Shown: positions 53,447-62,520, counted from the first letter of the stretch. The stretch: DNA of 64,000 nt from Terriglobales bacterium (GCA_025980765.1 JAICXB010000015.1:1-64000), one strand, 5' to 3'. Numbers and translations are program-made. Notes: generated by a model from the sequence alone, not told the origin.

Positions 53447-53652
53447 CTGCTAGCTGCTGGCTGGTAGCTGCTAGCCAGAACCAAAGCAACACACTGCACG
53501 GATGACAGGGATATGAGGCCTTGGTTCGTGACGGATCGCACGGATATTTTCTGGAATAATCCGTGCGATCCGTGCAATCCGTGAAATCCTTGGTAAAGCT
53601 TTTTGCCTTTGCGTTTGCTTTTAGCTAGTAGCCAGAAGCTAGTAGCCAGCAG
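53447..53652. repeat. Composite nested inverted repeat, family B (copy B3)
   Basis: Outer arms 53447-53480 (TGCTAGCTGCTGGCTGGTAG) and 53621-53652 (GCTAGTAGCCAGAAGCTAG). Middle module CCAAAGCAAC (53481-53490) against TTTGCGTTTGCTTT (53607-53620). Inner module with tandem ACGGAT words (53498-53546) against tandem ATCCGTG words plus a near-copy of TGGTAAAGCT (53558-53600). Same order as B1 and B2 but more diverged. It starts directly after the dapD stop and ends 26 bases before rnj. Confidence 0.85.
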
Positions 53653-53678
53653 CGATTGTCTGCTAGCATCGTGTTTCG

Positions 53679-55349
53679 ATGAACCCCGGCAAACTTCAGA
53701 TTGTGCCGCTTGGCGGACTTGGCGAGTTCGGCATGAACTGCATGGCCCTGCGCTGGGGAGACGACATCATTGTCATTGACGCCGGGCTCATGTTCCCCGA
53801 GTCAGAGCTGCTGGGCGTCGACATCGTTGTCCCCGACATCGGCTATCTACTGGAGAACCGCGACAAAGTCCGCGCTATCCTCCTCACCCATGGACACGAA
53901 GATCACATTGGCGGTCTGCCCTGGATTCTTTCCGAGCTGAACCTGCCAGTCTTCGGAACAGAGTTCACGCTGGCATTAGTCGAAGGCAAGCTGGAAGAGC
54001 ACGGGCTGTTGGATTCGGCGCAACTCAACGAAGTCAAACCCAACGAGCGCTTTCGTATCGGGTCGTTTCTCATCCATCCCATTCGCGTGACCCACAGTTT
54101 GGTGGACTGCGTGGCGTTGGCCATCCACACACCATTGGGAGTCGTGATTCATTCCGGAGATTTCAAGGTCGATCCCACGCCGACTGACGGCAATCTCTTT
54201 GACCTGCACCAGTTCGCCGAATACGGCAAGGAACGCGCGCTCCTACTGCTGCAGGACTCGACAAACGTCGAGCGCCCGGGATACACGCCATCAGAGCGTG
54301 CGGTGCGTCCGCGCTTCGAAGAGGTCTTTACTCGCAGCAAGCGGCGACTGTTCGTGAGCTGCTTTTCTTCGTCCATCCATCGCATCAAGCTGGTGGCGGA
54401 GATGGCCTTCGAGCACGGGCGCAAACTGGCATTGGTTGGCCGCTCCATCAACGAAGCAACGGAGATCGCGCAGGACCTTGGATACGTGAACATTCCCGAA
54501 GGCACGCTGATTCATCCTGGCCAGATTCGGGATTTTTCTCCGGAACGCGTTTGCGTGCTGATCAGCGGCACCCAGGGCGAGCCAATGTCGGCTCTGTCGC
54601 GCGCGGCAGTTGACAATCACAAGCACGCGAAGATCGAGCCCGGCGACACTGTTGTGCTTTCGTCCCGCATCATCCCCGGCAATGAGAAGGCGATCTACCG
54701 CATGATCGACCATCTCTACCGGCGCAATGCAAACGTTATTTATGAAGACGGCGCCGGTTCTCCTGTACACGTCAGCGGACACGCCAGCCAGGAAGAGCTT
54801 CGGCTTCTGATCAATTTGGTGCGTCCGAAATATTTCGTGCCCATCCATGGCGAATTCCGCCAGTTGCGCCGCCATGCTGAACTGGCCGCTTCCATGCATG
54901 GCGCGGTAGGCAGCGTGATGATGATGGAGAGCGGAGATGTGCTCGAAATCGACGAACTGGGCGCGCGTAAGGCCGGCCGGGTGACGGTGGGCCGCGTGTG
55001 CATCGACTCAGGTTCGTCGAGCGATGTGGTCGAAGACCTCATCATTCGCGATCGCCGCCACCTCAGCGAGGATGGCATCGTGTTGCCCATCATCGCCATC
55101 AACAAACTCACTGGGTTGGTGGAGTCGATTCCCGAAATAGTGATGCGCGGATTTGCCGCAGCGGGCATCGAAAACGGGTTCTTTTCCGAAGCGCGTGAAG
55201 TGATAGGCCGGACGCTGGAGCAATCCAGCCGGGAAGAAAAGGCCGATTACGGCGTCATCAAGGAAAAGATCCGCCAGGACCTGAAGCGCTTTATCAGCAA
55301 GAACACTAGCCGGCGTCCACTGATCATGCCCGTGATCTTAGAGATTTAG
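53679..55349 (+). CDS. rnj: Ribonuclease J
   Basis: 556 residues. Metallo-beta-lactamase domain with VIVDAGLMFPE, the metal motif LLTHGHEDHIGGLPW (HxHxDH) at about 71-84, VIHSGDFKVDPTP and the beta-CASP region (SEYGKERALLLLQDSTNVER-like, RSINEATEIAQDLGY). Then HVSGHASQEELRLLINLVRP and the FVPIHGEFRQLRRHA motif. The C-terminal domain starts near 450. An mRNA-decay and maturation enzyme with 5'-exo and endo activities. Confidence 0.96.
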   Translation: MNPGKLQIVPLGGLGEFGMNCMALRWGDDIIVIDAGLMFPESELLGVDIVVPDIGYLLENRDKVRAILLTHGHEDHIGGLPWILSELNLPVFGTEFTLALVEGKLEEHGLLDSAQLNEVKPNERFRIGSFLIHPIRVTHSLVDCVALAIHTPLGVVIHSGDFKVDPTPTDGNLFDLHQFAEYGKERALLLLQDSTNVERPGYTPSERAVRPRFEEVFTRSKRRLFVSCFSSSIHRIKLVAEMAFEHGRKLALVGRSINEATEIAQDLGYVNIPEGTLIHPGQIRDFSPERVCVLISGTQGEPMSALSRAAVDNHKHAKIEPGDTVVLSSRIIPGNEKAIYRMIDHLYRRNANVIYEDGAGSPVHVSGHASQEELRLLINLVRPKYFVPIHGEFRQLRRHAELAASMHGAVGSVMMMESGDVLEIDELGARKAGRVTVGRVCIDSGSSSDVVEDLIIRDRRHLSEDGIVLPIIAINKLTGLVESIPEIVMRGFAAAGIENGFFSEAREVIGRTLEQSSREEKADYGVIKEKIRQDLKRFISKNTSRRPLIMPVILEI

Positions 55350-55350
55350 C

Positions 55351-56250
55351 TTACTTGCGCTTGAGCGCTTCCAGTTCATCCAGCGTGCGCGGCCAGTCCG
55401 AGCCTAAGAGCCGAGATAGGCTCCGGTCTTTCAGCACCTTGCCGCCCGTCTGGCAGTGGGCGCAATAGTTGGTTTCATTATCGGCGTAGCGGATACGCAA
55501 GACTTTTTCGCCACATCGCGGGCAAGGCTGGCCGTAGCGTCCGTGGACCGCCATTTCCGGACGGAACGCCGTTACCTTTTCGGGAAATCCATTTTGGGCT
55601 TCGGCCTGTAAGCGATCGATCCAGAGCTGGAGCGTCTGCCGCGTGGCGACGAAAAGGCGCTTCCACTGCGCCGAATCGAGTTTGTTGGTTAGCGCGATGG
55701 GAGAGAGTTGGGCGGCATGCAGAATTTCGTCAGAGTAGGCATTGCCGATGCCGCTAAGCACGCGCGGGTCGGTCAGCGCGCGTTTGAGGGTGCGATTCTC
55801 GGCTGTCAGCGCAGCGCGAAATCCGGCGAGATCGCTGGCGAAGACGTCGATTCCGCCGGGATCAACTGAGTGCAATGCCTCTTCTCCCTTGAAAACATGC
55901 AACGAAGCTCGCCGTTTGGATCCAGCTTCGGTGAGCACCAGCGAGCCTGCTGGGAAATCAAAGGCGGCGACGCTCTGGCGCCCGGAAAGCTTGGCCTGTG
56001 GCTGGCGCCAGTGCAGCCGGCCGGCAATCATCAGGTGCAACACCAGCCACAGATCGTTGTCGACAGCGATGGCGATGCGCTTGCCAATGCGCCGCAACTC
56101 GCGCACAATGCGGCCTTCGACTTCCGCCAGCGCCGGTTGCGCGGTGCGCAACACGAATGGACTGGCGATGCGCACGCGCTGAAGCGGCTGGCCGACAATA
56201 CGTGATTCGAGCGCAAACATGTAAGCGGAGATGTCGGGTAATTCGGGCAT
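55351..56250 (-). CDS. mutM: Formamidopyrimidine-DNA glycosylase family (Fpg/Nei)
   Basis: 299 residues. Begins MPELPD with the catalytic Pro2 and Glu3. RIGKRIAIAV supplies the lysine-containing loop and LHLMIAGRLHW is the conserved core. The helix-two-turn-helix DPRVLSGIGNAYSDEILHAA is intact. The C-terminal zinc finger reads CPRCG then YCAHC; the Arg that usually precedes the last Cys pair in Fpg is not obvious here (NETNYC), so Nei-like or altered specificity is possible. It repairs oxidised bases. Convergent with rnj; the two stop codons are one base apart. Confidence 0.85.
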   Translation of the reverse strand: MPELPDISAYMFALESRIVGQPLQRVRIASPFVLRTAQPALAEVEGRIVRELRRIGKRIAIAVDNDLWLVLHLMIAGRLHWRQPQAKLSGRQSVAAFDFPAGSLVLTEAGSKRRASLHVFKGEEALHSVDPGGIDVFASDLAGFRAALTAENRTLKRALTDPRVLSGIGNAYSDEILHAAQLSPIALTNKLDSAQWKRLFVATRQTLQLWIDRLQAEAQNGFPEKVTAFRPEMAVHGRYGQPCPRCGEKVLRIRYADNETNYCAHCQTGGKVLKDRSLSRLLGSDWPRTLDELEALKRK

Positions 56251-56378
56251 CGGGACCTGCTGGCCTAGTCAAACAAATCAAAGCCAAAAGCGAATGCAAG
56301 CCGCGCCCCATTGCGTCCGACTCCCGGTTTCGCGCGCTGCTGCTAAGCTGGTGATTGGCACTTGCAGGTCATTGTTTC

Positions 56379-57653
56379 ATGCAGTTGGCCTTCCGCATCG
56401 CGAAACCAGTTCTCGCGCTGATGCTGCTTGCAACTGGCTCTGTGGCGCAGGCAGCTCCCGCCCAGAAAATTGACAACAATCCTGGGCGCGCTTATCTCTC
56501 TCCCGAGAAGTACACCAATGCTTTCTTTGGGTTCGCGATGTCGCTTCCTCCGGGGGGGCGTTTTACGATTTTGACGACTGCTTCAAAACCACCCAATTAC
56601 TTTCTCTTTGGACTTGAAGCTCAAGACAGCCGGATTACCGGGATTCACATTGTTGCCACGCAGACTGAAAAGACTTCTGCGGATGCGGTGAAAGACGCAA
56701 TTTCGAGAGACGATAGCCGCACGAAGAAAATCAAGATCGGCGGCAAAGATCTCTGGCGCAGCGAATCAAAACAGGAAACCGCCTTCGGCAAGCAGGAGTT
56801 TATTGGCTACGGCGTGGCTCTCGACGGCTATGTCCTTCAGTTCCAGATTGTCTCGGTGAATGCCGAGCTGACCGATGAGTTGGAGCGCGTGGTGCAGTCG
56901 ATCATCTTCTTCGATCCGGCGAAATCGCGGGAGATTGCAGGCCCCGACAGCCGTCCGTATCCCATCGATACTGCTGCGATCGAGAGCGCGGGCGGGAAGA
57001 TTGCAGAACTCGATGCCGGAACCGTTGATGGGAACACGTATTCCAGCTCCTATTTTGATTTTTCGTACCGGCTGCCCGCTAAGTGGAATGTCGCGGACAA
57101 AGCCGCACGTCAGAAAATCACGTTCGCAGAGCCTCGGCCGGAAAGGAGTCCGGACCTCGACCCGGATCGCCAGATCGCGCTGCATTGCACGCGTGTTCTG
57201 CTGTGGGCGGCAAAATATCCTCAGGCCAAGAGCCGCGGTGAATTTGATCCCTTCATCTTGATCGCGGTCGCCGATCCGTCATGCCTGCCGGTGCCCGTAT
57301 CGTTCCCCAATTCGATACAGGATCGAGCCGGCCTTCAGGAGTTCACGCGAGCGGTGGTGCAGTCCTTCACTGGCACTGCGCTTCTGGGCGCCGCCAAAGG
57401 AGGAGTTTTCAAAGCCCGAGCCAGCAATATAGATGGGCATCTGTTCGTGGAATTGCCGACCATCGCGTTAACTGCTGTCCCCGGCAGCCGCTTGTACAAG
57501 AAAGTTCACCTGTCGCTGTCGATCACCCAAATACGCGGTTACTGGTTGATCTGGACGTTCGCCAGCGATGATTTCTCCGAATTACATCAGATGATGAAGA
57601 CCAGCATTGTGTTTGCGCCGTCCTCACGCAGCGGCGGAGATAGCGCGCAGTGA
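56379..57653 (+). CDS. Secreted hypothetical protein with two related domains
   Basis: 424 residues from ATG 56379 (an ATG at 56355 is less likely); a signal peptide follows (KPVLALMLLATGSVAQAAPA). Two domains of about 180 residues begin with similar phrases, KYTNAFFGFAMSLPPGG (about 45) and YSSSYFDFSYRLPAKWNV (about 225). These look like the central sheet of PsbP/Mog1-like folds. Internal Cys residues are few (CTR and DPSC). No enzyme motif is seen. Exported, function unknown. It runs into the dapA region on the same strand with a 61-base gap. Confidence 0.7.
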   Translation: MQLAFRIAKPVLALMLLATGSVAQAAPAQKIDNNPGRAYLSPEKYTNAFFGFAMSLPPGGRFTILTTASKPPNYFLFGLEAQDSRITGIHIVATQTEKTSADAVKDAISRDDSRTKKIKIGGKDLWRSESKQETAFGKQEFIGYGVALDGYVLQFQIVSVNAELTDELERVVQSIIFFDPAKSREIAGPDSRPYPIDTAAIESAGGKIAELDAGTVDGNTYSSSYFDFSYRLPAKWNVADKAARQKITFAEPRPERSPDLDPDRQIALHCTRVLLWAAKYPQAKSRGEFDPFILIAVADPSCLPVPVSFPNSIQDRAGLQEFTRAVVQSFTGTALLGAAKGGVFKARASNIDGHLFVELPTIALTAVPGSRLYKKVHLSLSITQIRGYWLIWTFASDDFSELHQMMKTSIVFAPSSRSGGDSAQ

Positions 57654-57714
57654 GGCGTACGATCATGCACACAACAGTCCCATGAGCACCGCGCATTCGC
57701 GCTATGCTTGTTGC

Positions 57715-58617
57715 ATGAACCTTCGCGGATGTGGCACTGCCCTGGTCACGCCCTTCCGGCGTGCCGGCAACATCGATGAATCGGCGCTGCGATCTCTCGT
57801 GGAATGGCAAATCGCTTCCGGCGTTCACTTTCTAGTTCCGTGCGGCACTACCGGCGAAACCCCAACGCTTTCCCATGACGAATGGCTGCGCGTCATTGAT
57901 CTCACCGTCGAAGTTGCGAATCGCCGGGTGCCGATCGTCGCCGGAGCTACGTCGAATTCCACCGCGGATGCGGTGCAGAAAGCCAAAGAAGTCGGATCGC
58001 GCGCCGGCGTGGACGCGATCCTGACCGCCTCGCCCTACTACAACAAGCCGACACAGGAAGGCCAATATCAGCACTTCAGGGCCATCGCCGAGGCGGTGAA
58101 CAAGCCGCTGGTTCTCTACAACGTCCCCGGTCGCACCGGCGCCAACATTGAGCCGGCAACGCTGGCGCGACTGGCCAAAATCCCTAACATCATTGCCGTG
58201 AAAGAAGCCAGCGGCAGCATGACGCAAATCGCCGAGGCGCTCAACGCGGTCCCTGATGACTTTATTCTTCTTTCCGGAGACGATGCCATCACCTTGCCGG
58301 TCATTTCTCTTGGCGGAATGGGAATTATTTCTGTGGCCTCCAACGTGATCCCGACGGAAATTTCCCGGATGACGCAATCGGCGCTCGAGGGCGACTGGAA
58401 ATCAGCGCGTGCGCTTCATCGCAAGTACCTGCCACTGATGCAGGGACTCTTTCTCGAATCGAATCCGCTGCCGGTGAAATGCGTGCTGGCGATGATGGGA
58501 AGAATCGAAGAGAACTATCGCCTTCCCATGGTGCAGGTGAAATCGGAAACTCGGGCTAAGCTGGAGAAGATTGCGGCAGAAGCGGGACTGCTGGCGGGCA
58601 GAATGGCCGCGCGATAA
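57715..58617 (+). CDS. dapA: 4-hydroxy-tetrahydrodipicolinate synthase
   Basis: 300 residues from ATG 57715, which matches family length; an ATG at 57682 would add 11 odd residues. The (beta/alpha)8 aldolase core has GTALVTPFRR, the GTTGETPTLS motif, ASPYYNKPTQEGQYQHF with the catalytic Tyr, and the Schiff-base Lys in IIAVKEASGSMTQI. The C-terminal region is complete. It makes the branch-point intermediate for lysine/DAP, complementing dapD elsewhere in the window. Confidence 0.95.
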   Translation: MNLRGCGTALVTPFRRAGNIDESALRSLVEWQIASGVHFLVPCGTTGETPTLSHDEWLRVIDLTVEVANRRVPIVAGATSNSTADAVQKAKEVGSRAGVDAILTASPYYNKPTQEGQYQHFRAIAEAVNKPLVLYNVPGRTGANIEPATLARLAKIPNIIAVKEASGSMTQIAEALNAVPDDFILLSGDDAITLPVISLGGMGIISVASNVIPTEISRMTQSALEGDWKSARALHRKYLPLMQGLFLESNPLPVKCVLAMMGRIEENYRLPMVQVKSETRAKLEKIAAEAGLLAGRMAAR

Positions 58618-58691
58618 AGTTCGCCATGCCGCAGTGTCCACCGTACTATTGTTCCAGTTAAAATACTGATGAGGCTTCAAGAGGAGATGGA

Positions 58692-59120
58692 ATGTATCCA
58701 GAACTGATGGTTATGCCCATGCGTGAAGAGGTTTCCCGACTTGGAATAAAAGAAACGCGAACCGCGGAAGAGGTTGAACAGGCTGTCCGCCAGCCAGGCA
58801 CGACCATGGTCGTAGTGAACTCGATTTGCGGATGCGCTGCAGGGAAGATGCGTCCAGCCGTGCGGGCGGCGCTTCAGAACTCGATCAGGCCCGACCAGAG
58901 CATCACTGTCTTTGCCGGCCAGGACCGCGAGGCCACCGACAAAGCCCGCGCGTTTTTCACCGGCTATCCTGCTTCTTCGCCTTCAATTGGAATTCTTCGC
59001 GACGGCGAACTGGTGTACATGATGCAGCGCTCCGACATCGAAACCAGCGATCCCCGCAGCATCGCCGATAAGCTCACGCAGGCTTTCAATCAGTTCTGTT
59101 CGAAAACCGCCGCGAAATAG
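58692..59120 (+). CDS. brxA: Bacilliredoxin (BrxA/BrxB, YphP/YqiW family)
   Basis: 142 residues, the family length. Thioredoxin-like fold with the CGC motif in VVVNSICGCAAGKMRPAV (about 45-49) and FFTGYPASSPSIGILRDGEL. In Firmicutes these enzymes remove bacillithiol from oxidised proteins. This implies a bacillithiol-like thiol or another use of the CGC site. A GAGGAG box precedes the ATG. A GT4/PIG-L pair that could belong to bacillithiol synthesis lies at 50462-52566. Confidence 0.93.
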   Translation: MYPELMVMPMREEVSRLGIKETRTAEEVEQAVRQPGTTMVVVNSICGCAAGKMRPAVRAALQNSIRPDQSITVFAGQDREATDKARAFFTGYPASSPSIGILRDGELVYMMQRSDIETSDPRSIADKLTQAFNQFCSKTAAK

Positions 59121-59125
59121 AAAGA

Positions 59126-59198
59126 ATCGGGTGATCGGGCCATCGGGTCATCGGGCGAAGTTAGATCACCCGATGACCCGATGGCCCGATCACCCGAT
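59126..59198. repeat. Inverted repeat, family E (copy E2), nearly perfect 33-bp arms
   Basis: Arms 59126-59158 (ATCGGGTGATCGGGCCATCG core) and 59166-59198 mirror each other with a single mismatch and a 7-nt loop. It lies 6 bases after the brxA stop. A second family E element (59820-59877) lies on the other side of the next gene. Confidence 0.92.
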
Positions 59199-59375
59199 CC
59201 CTCATTGCCCGCTTCCGCACACTCTCGTCCCAGAGCGAACAGCCAACTCGGGACTCCACCCCACCCAATCCATCTAAGTACAACAATTAAAACCGCTTCT
59301 GCGCTCCGTCCCATGGCAATGAAACTGCGCGTTCTTCCTCCTAGCAGTGTTGTCTCTCTTTCAGGAGGAGGCATC

Positions 59376-59819
59376 GTGGCCAAGGTCGAGCGCGTGCGGC
59401 AGATACTGTCCAGTCCCTTTGGACCGGAGGAGTTGTCAGAGCAAACCAGTCAGGGATGGCGGGCGGTCGCCATTGAATGGGAGAGGGAACTCCCGGCAGT
59501 GCGGGAAGAAGAACTACCCCTGAAGCCGGGCGAAGAAACCCCCTTCGGTTTGCAGATCTCAAAAGAATCGGCGCAACTGGAAGAGAACCCTACCGAACGG
59601 GAAGCGCTATTTCTGATGATGGAGCTAACCGTAGAAGAGGGCCCGTACACGCGCATCGCCGAGGAACTCAATCGCAAAGGCTTCCGCACCCGGCAGGGCA
59701 CTCGATGGAATCCCGTCTCCGTCTTCCAGATGCTTCCCCGATTAATCGAGGTAGGCCCAAAGATCTTCGCCACTGACGAATGGCAACGACGGAAGCAAAG
59801 ACTGAAAGCCTCGCAATAA
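59376..59819 (+). CDS. HTH protein with recombinase-like DNA-binding domain, flanked by family E repeats
   Basis: 147 residues from GTG 59376, selected because AGGAGG (59363-59368) lies 7 bases before it; the ATGs further upstream at 59313/59319 have no such box. The N-terminal part (VERVRQILSSPFGPEEL, GWRAVAIEWEREL) is unknown. The C-terminal part (about 90-147) TRIAEELNRKGFRTRQG, TRWNPVSVFQMLPRL and IFATDEWQRRKQRL resembles the Recombinase (PF07508) helix-turn-helix of large serine recombinases, without a catalytic resolvase domain. It sits between repeats E2 and E3, with E3 touching its stop. Confidence 0.7.
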   Translation: MAKVERVRQILSSPFGPEELSEQTSQGWRAVAIEWERELPAVREEELPLKPGEETPFGLQISKESAQLEENPTEREALFLMMELTVEEGPYTRIAEELNRKGFRTRQGTRWNPVSVFQMLPRLIEVGPKIFATDEWQRRKQRLKASQ

Positions 59820-59877
59820 TCGGGTGATCGGCTCATCGGGCCATCGGGTGAAGTGACATCGCCCGATCACCCAAATC
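59820..59877. repeat. Inverted repeat, family E (copy E3)
   Basis: Left arm 59820-59854 (ATCGGCTCATCGGGCCATCG core), right arm 59855-59877 (CATCGCCCGATCACCC). It begins at the base after the stop codon of the HTH gene and ends just before the LytTR stop (59880). Shorter and more diverged on the right than E2. Confidence 0.85.
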
Positions 59878-59879
59878 TT

Positions 59880-60647
59880 CTAGGCGTTCTTGTCCAAGAA
59901 TTCCCTTAGTCGTCCATATCCCGCCCGGCTCACCGGCAGGCGCGTGCCATCGTTCAAGATGGCTACGTGGGTGTCTTTCCCGTACGGCTCGATTCTGGCG
60001 ACTCGTTCCAGATTCACGATGTAAGAGCGATGAATGCGCAGAAAGCGCTTCGGATCGAGCGCTGTCTCAAGCGCTGAGATCGTTTGCTGCTTCAAATGTT
60101 TCTTGCCGTCACTGGACAGGGCAACGTAATCGTCCTGCGCCTCGGCAAAATCGAGCTTACCGATGGGGATGATGTGGACTTTTGTCCCATCGCGCACCAC
60201 GACCCGCTCGGCATACTCTCCCGGCGAACGCGCGGCCGATTTCAGTTCCGACGGCGTCGGCAATTTGCCGCCAAGTTGCTGCTTGGCCCGCGCCAATGCA
60301 GCCTCAAAGCGATCGCGGCCAAACGGCTTCAGCAGATAGTCAACGGCGTGGACCTCAAAAGCGCGCAGCGCGTGCTGATCGTAAGCGGTGGCGAAGATGA
60401 TCGCCATTTCTGTGCCGATGAGTTCCAGCACTTCAAAACCATCCAGCTTCGGCATTTGGATATCGAGAAACAACAGGTCCGGCTTGAGTTCCGCTACGGC
60501 TTTTACGGCTTCGAAGCCGTTAGCGCATTCCGCGACGATTTCAACTTCCGGATGCGTTCCCAATAATTCCCTGACCACCTGACGCGCCAGGTCTTCGTCG
60601 TCCACCACCACTGCACGAATATGTGTATTTAAGCTGATGGAACTCAT
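59880..60647 (-). CDS. LytTR-family response regulator
   Basis: 255 residues. A CheY-like receiver (1-125) with AVVVDDEDLARQ, phospho-Asp62 in LLFLDIQMPKLDG and KPF at the end (DYLLKPFGRDRFEAAL). The LytTR DNA-binding domain (about 150-255) has FAEAQDDYVALSSDG, KRFLRIHRSYIVNL and TRLPVSRAGYGRLREFL. It binds as a dimer to direct or inverted imperfect repeats. The ATG overlaps the kinase stop by four bases. Together with LiaF-like genes it suggests an envelope-stress system. Confidence 0.95.
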   Translation of the reverse strand: MSSISLNTHIRAVVVDDEDLARQVVRELLGTHPEVEIVAECANGFEAVKAVAELKPDLLFLDIQMPKLDGFEVLELIGTEMAIIFATAYDQHALRAFEVHAVDYLLKPFGRDRFEAALARAKQQLGGKLPTPSELKSAARSPGEYAERVVVRDGTKVHIIPIGKLDFAEAQDDYVALSSDGKKHLKQQTISALETALDPKRFLRIHRSYIVNLERVARIEPYGKDTHVAILNDGTRLPVSRAGYGRLREFLDKNA

Positions 60648-61720
60648 GCCGTCACCGCCTTCCTCTCAGCCGGAAGTACCAAGCCGACCTGGAAGCGTTC
60701 GGCACTTTTGTTGACAGAGAAGCTGGAACGATTGCCGTAGCGGGTTTCGAGGCGTTGGCGGACGTTGACCAGGCCAACTCCATTTCGCCGGCGCGCCGGT
60801 GCTTCGGGATCAAAGCTGTTCTCAACCAGAATAGAAATGCTCTCGTCCGCAGCACGATAATTCGCGTTCAAATGAATCCAGCCACCCTCGGTCAAATTGG
60901 CGATGCCGTGTGCAACCGCGTTCTCCACTAGCGGTTGCAGCAGCAGCGGAGGCACCATGCAGCCGAGCGTCTCGGGTTCGATGTTTTCCTCCATCTCTAA
61001 TCGCGCGCCAAAACGAATTTTTTCTACCGCAAGAAATGAATGAATCAGAGAGAGCTCTTCTTCGAGCGAGATCACTGACTTCTCTCCGAGTCCCAACGTT
61101 CTGCGCAAAAAATCTGCCAGTGCGATGCACATCTCGCGCGCTCGTGCCGGGTCGCTGCTGGTCAAAGCGCTGATCGAATGCAGGCTGTTGAAGAGGAAAT
61201 GCGGATTCACTTGCGCCTTCAACGCTCTGAGTTCCGCGTCCCGGGCTTGCACGTGGGCCTGCAGTACGCGTTGCTCGGCCTCCCGCGATGCTTGCTGCGC
61301 GAGGATGACGTAATGCATAGCAACCGAAAGCAAATACAGCAAAACGCCCAGTCCGAAGATCAACGGCAGGTCTTTGTTGAACCGTGTACTAAGACCCTGA
61401 AATTTCGTAAAGGAGGAAAGTCCCGCTGCGACTCCTTCTGCGGCGAGCACCCAAAGAAAGCTGACGATCAAAGCTCCCAGAAGGTGAGAGATGATCACCT
61501 TCAGGAATCCGGTAGTCTCCAGCGGTAGGCTGCGGCACGAATACCAGGTGGAAAGGCAGATGAACGCGTACAAGAGCGCCAGGGGAATGATCAGCGCTGT
61601 GATCTCCAGCGAGCTCAACCCACCTTGCGCCGCGATCAGATATGCGAGCAACTTGGTGAGCGGTACCCAGGCAAGCAGGTAAAGTGCGAGCCGTTTTGGT
61701 TGTCGCAGAATGGGATGCAT
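60644..61720 (-). CDS. LytS-like sensor histidine kinase
   Basis: 358 residues. N-terminal five or so membrane helices (1-150). Then the His_kinase region: NPHFLFNSLHSISALTSSDP (the phospho-acceptor His) at about 172-191. An ATPase domain follows with PPLLLQPLVENAVAHGI (N-box), LVENSF and GVGLVNVRQRLETRYG (G-boxes). It signals to the LytTR regulator encoded downstream. Located directly after the LiaF-like gene, which is a likely sensory partner. Confidence 0.94.
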   Translation of the reverse strand: MHPILRQPKRLALYLLAWVPLTKLLAYLIAAQGGLSSLEITALIIPLALLYAFICLSTWYSCRSLPLETTGFLKVIISHLLGALIVSFLWVLAAEGVAAGLSSFTKFQGLSTRFNKDLPLIFGLGVLLYLLSVAMHYVILAQQASREAEQRVLQAHVQARDAELRALKAQVNPHFLFNSLHSISALTSSDPARAREMCIALADFLRRTLGLGEKSVISLEEELSLIHSFLAVEKIRFGARLEMEENIEPETLGCMVPPLLLQPLVENAVAHGIANLTEGGWIHLNANYRAADESISILVENSFDPEAPARRRNGVGLVNVRQRLETRYGNRSSFSVNKSAERFQVGLVLPAERKAVTA

Positions 61721-61728
61721 GGGTCAGT

Positions 61729-62520
61729 CTAATAGCTCTTGATCTCAATGCCGCCGAACACCGCCGCGCCGCGAATGCTCAACGTCTTCACCGGCATGTC
61801 TGGCCGGGGATGGTGCCGGGATTTGTCCTCCCAGGCTCCAAATACTGCCGCCCCTTCCAACGACACTTTCCACCACTCCGGAATGATGATCTCGCCGCCG
61901 CCGAAGATCGCGGTGACATCGATCACCGCGTGATCGCCCTGCATTTGCGCGCGGCTCAGATCGATCTTAAAGCCGCCAAATACGGCAACGATCTCTCCGC
62001 CCTCCACCAGCACACCTTCAATGCGCCGTTCGATGGCGCCAAAGATGCTCACGGACTTCAACGGGCCGCTCTGCCGGCGCAAGCTCCCGATCATTCCATC
62101 CAAGGGGCCTCTGAACCCAGCCCTCCCCTGGCGCACCTCATTGGCATGCCACGCCAGCAGGAGTCCGGCGACAATCAGAAAAAGCGGCCAGAGTTGGTGG
62201 AAGCCGAAACGCACGTATCCAAATTCGTGGAATTCCAGGATGGCGCCGAAGAAAATCAGGAACCCGCCAAAGATGCGGGCGCCGGAGGAGGCGCCTTCCA
62301 CCATCAGCTTGAGAATTCCGGCGACGACGAAGATGAGCGGCCAAAGGCGGAAGAGCACATAGGCATCCACCAGCCCGAGATGGTCCAGCAGCAGGATCGT
62401 TCCAATCGCGGTGATGGCGATGCCAGAGAGCAGAGTGCCGGTGGCATTGCCCATGGCGAAAATGCCGCCGACCTGCCGCTTTGGCTGGTTCTCCTCAAAA
62501 TCCATGGCTACGTTCCTCAT
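61729..62520 (-). CDS. LiaF-like membrane protein with cell-wall-stress C-terminal domain
   Basis: 263 residues (or from the ATG at 62505, MDFEENQ). Membrane segments about 28-52, 56-72, 85-96 and 110-125. The C-terminal soluble part has repeated motifs SVSIFGAIERRIEG, GEIVAVFGGFKIDLSRAQM, DVTAIFGGGEIIIPEWWKV and EGAAVFGAWEDK, matching the LiaF C-terminal family. In Firmicutes LiaF inhibits a kinase until the envelope is damaged. Here it precedes a LytS/LytR pair by 8 bases, with the LiaI-like gene upstream overlapping it by 26 bases. Confidence 0.88.
   Translation of the reverse strand: MRNVAMDFEENQPKRQVGGIFAMGNATGTLLSGIAITAIGTILLLDHLGLVDAYVLFRLWPLIFVVAGILKLMVEGASSGARIFGGFLIFFGAILEFHEFGYVRFGFHQLWPLFLIVAGLLLAWHANEVRQGRAGFRGPLDGMIGSLRRQSGPLKSVSIFGAIERRIEGVLVEGGEIVAVFGGFKIDLSRAQMQGDHAVIDVTAIFGGGEIIIPEWWKVSLEGAAVFGAWEDKSRHHPRPDMPVKTLSIRGAAVFGGIEIKSY

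Noticed and set aside
59126-59198. CRISPR-like array appearance of repeated ATCGGGTG words
   Set aside because: The words vary and are mirrored, with no regular spacers of about 30 nt and no cas genes; it is an inverted repeat.
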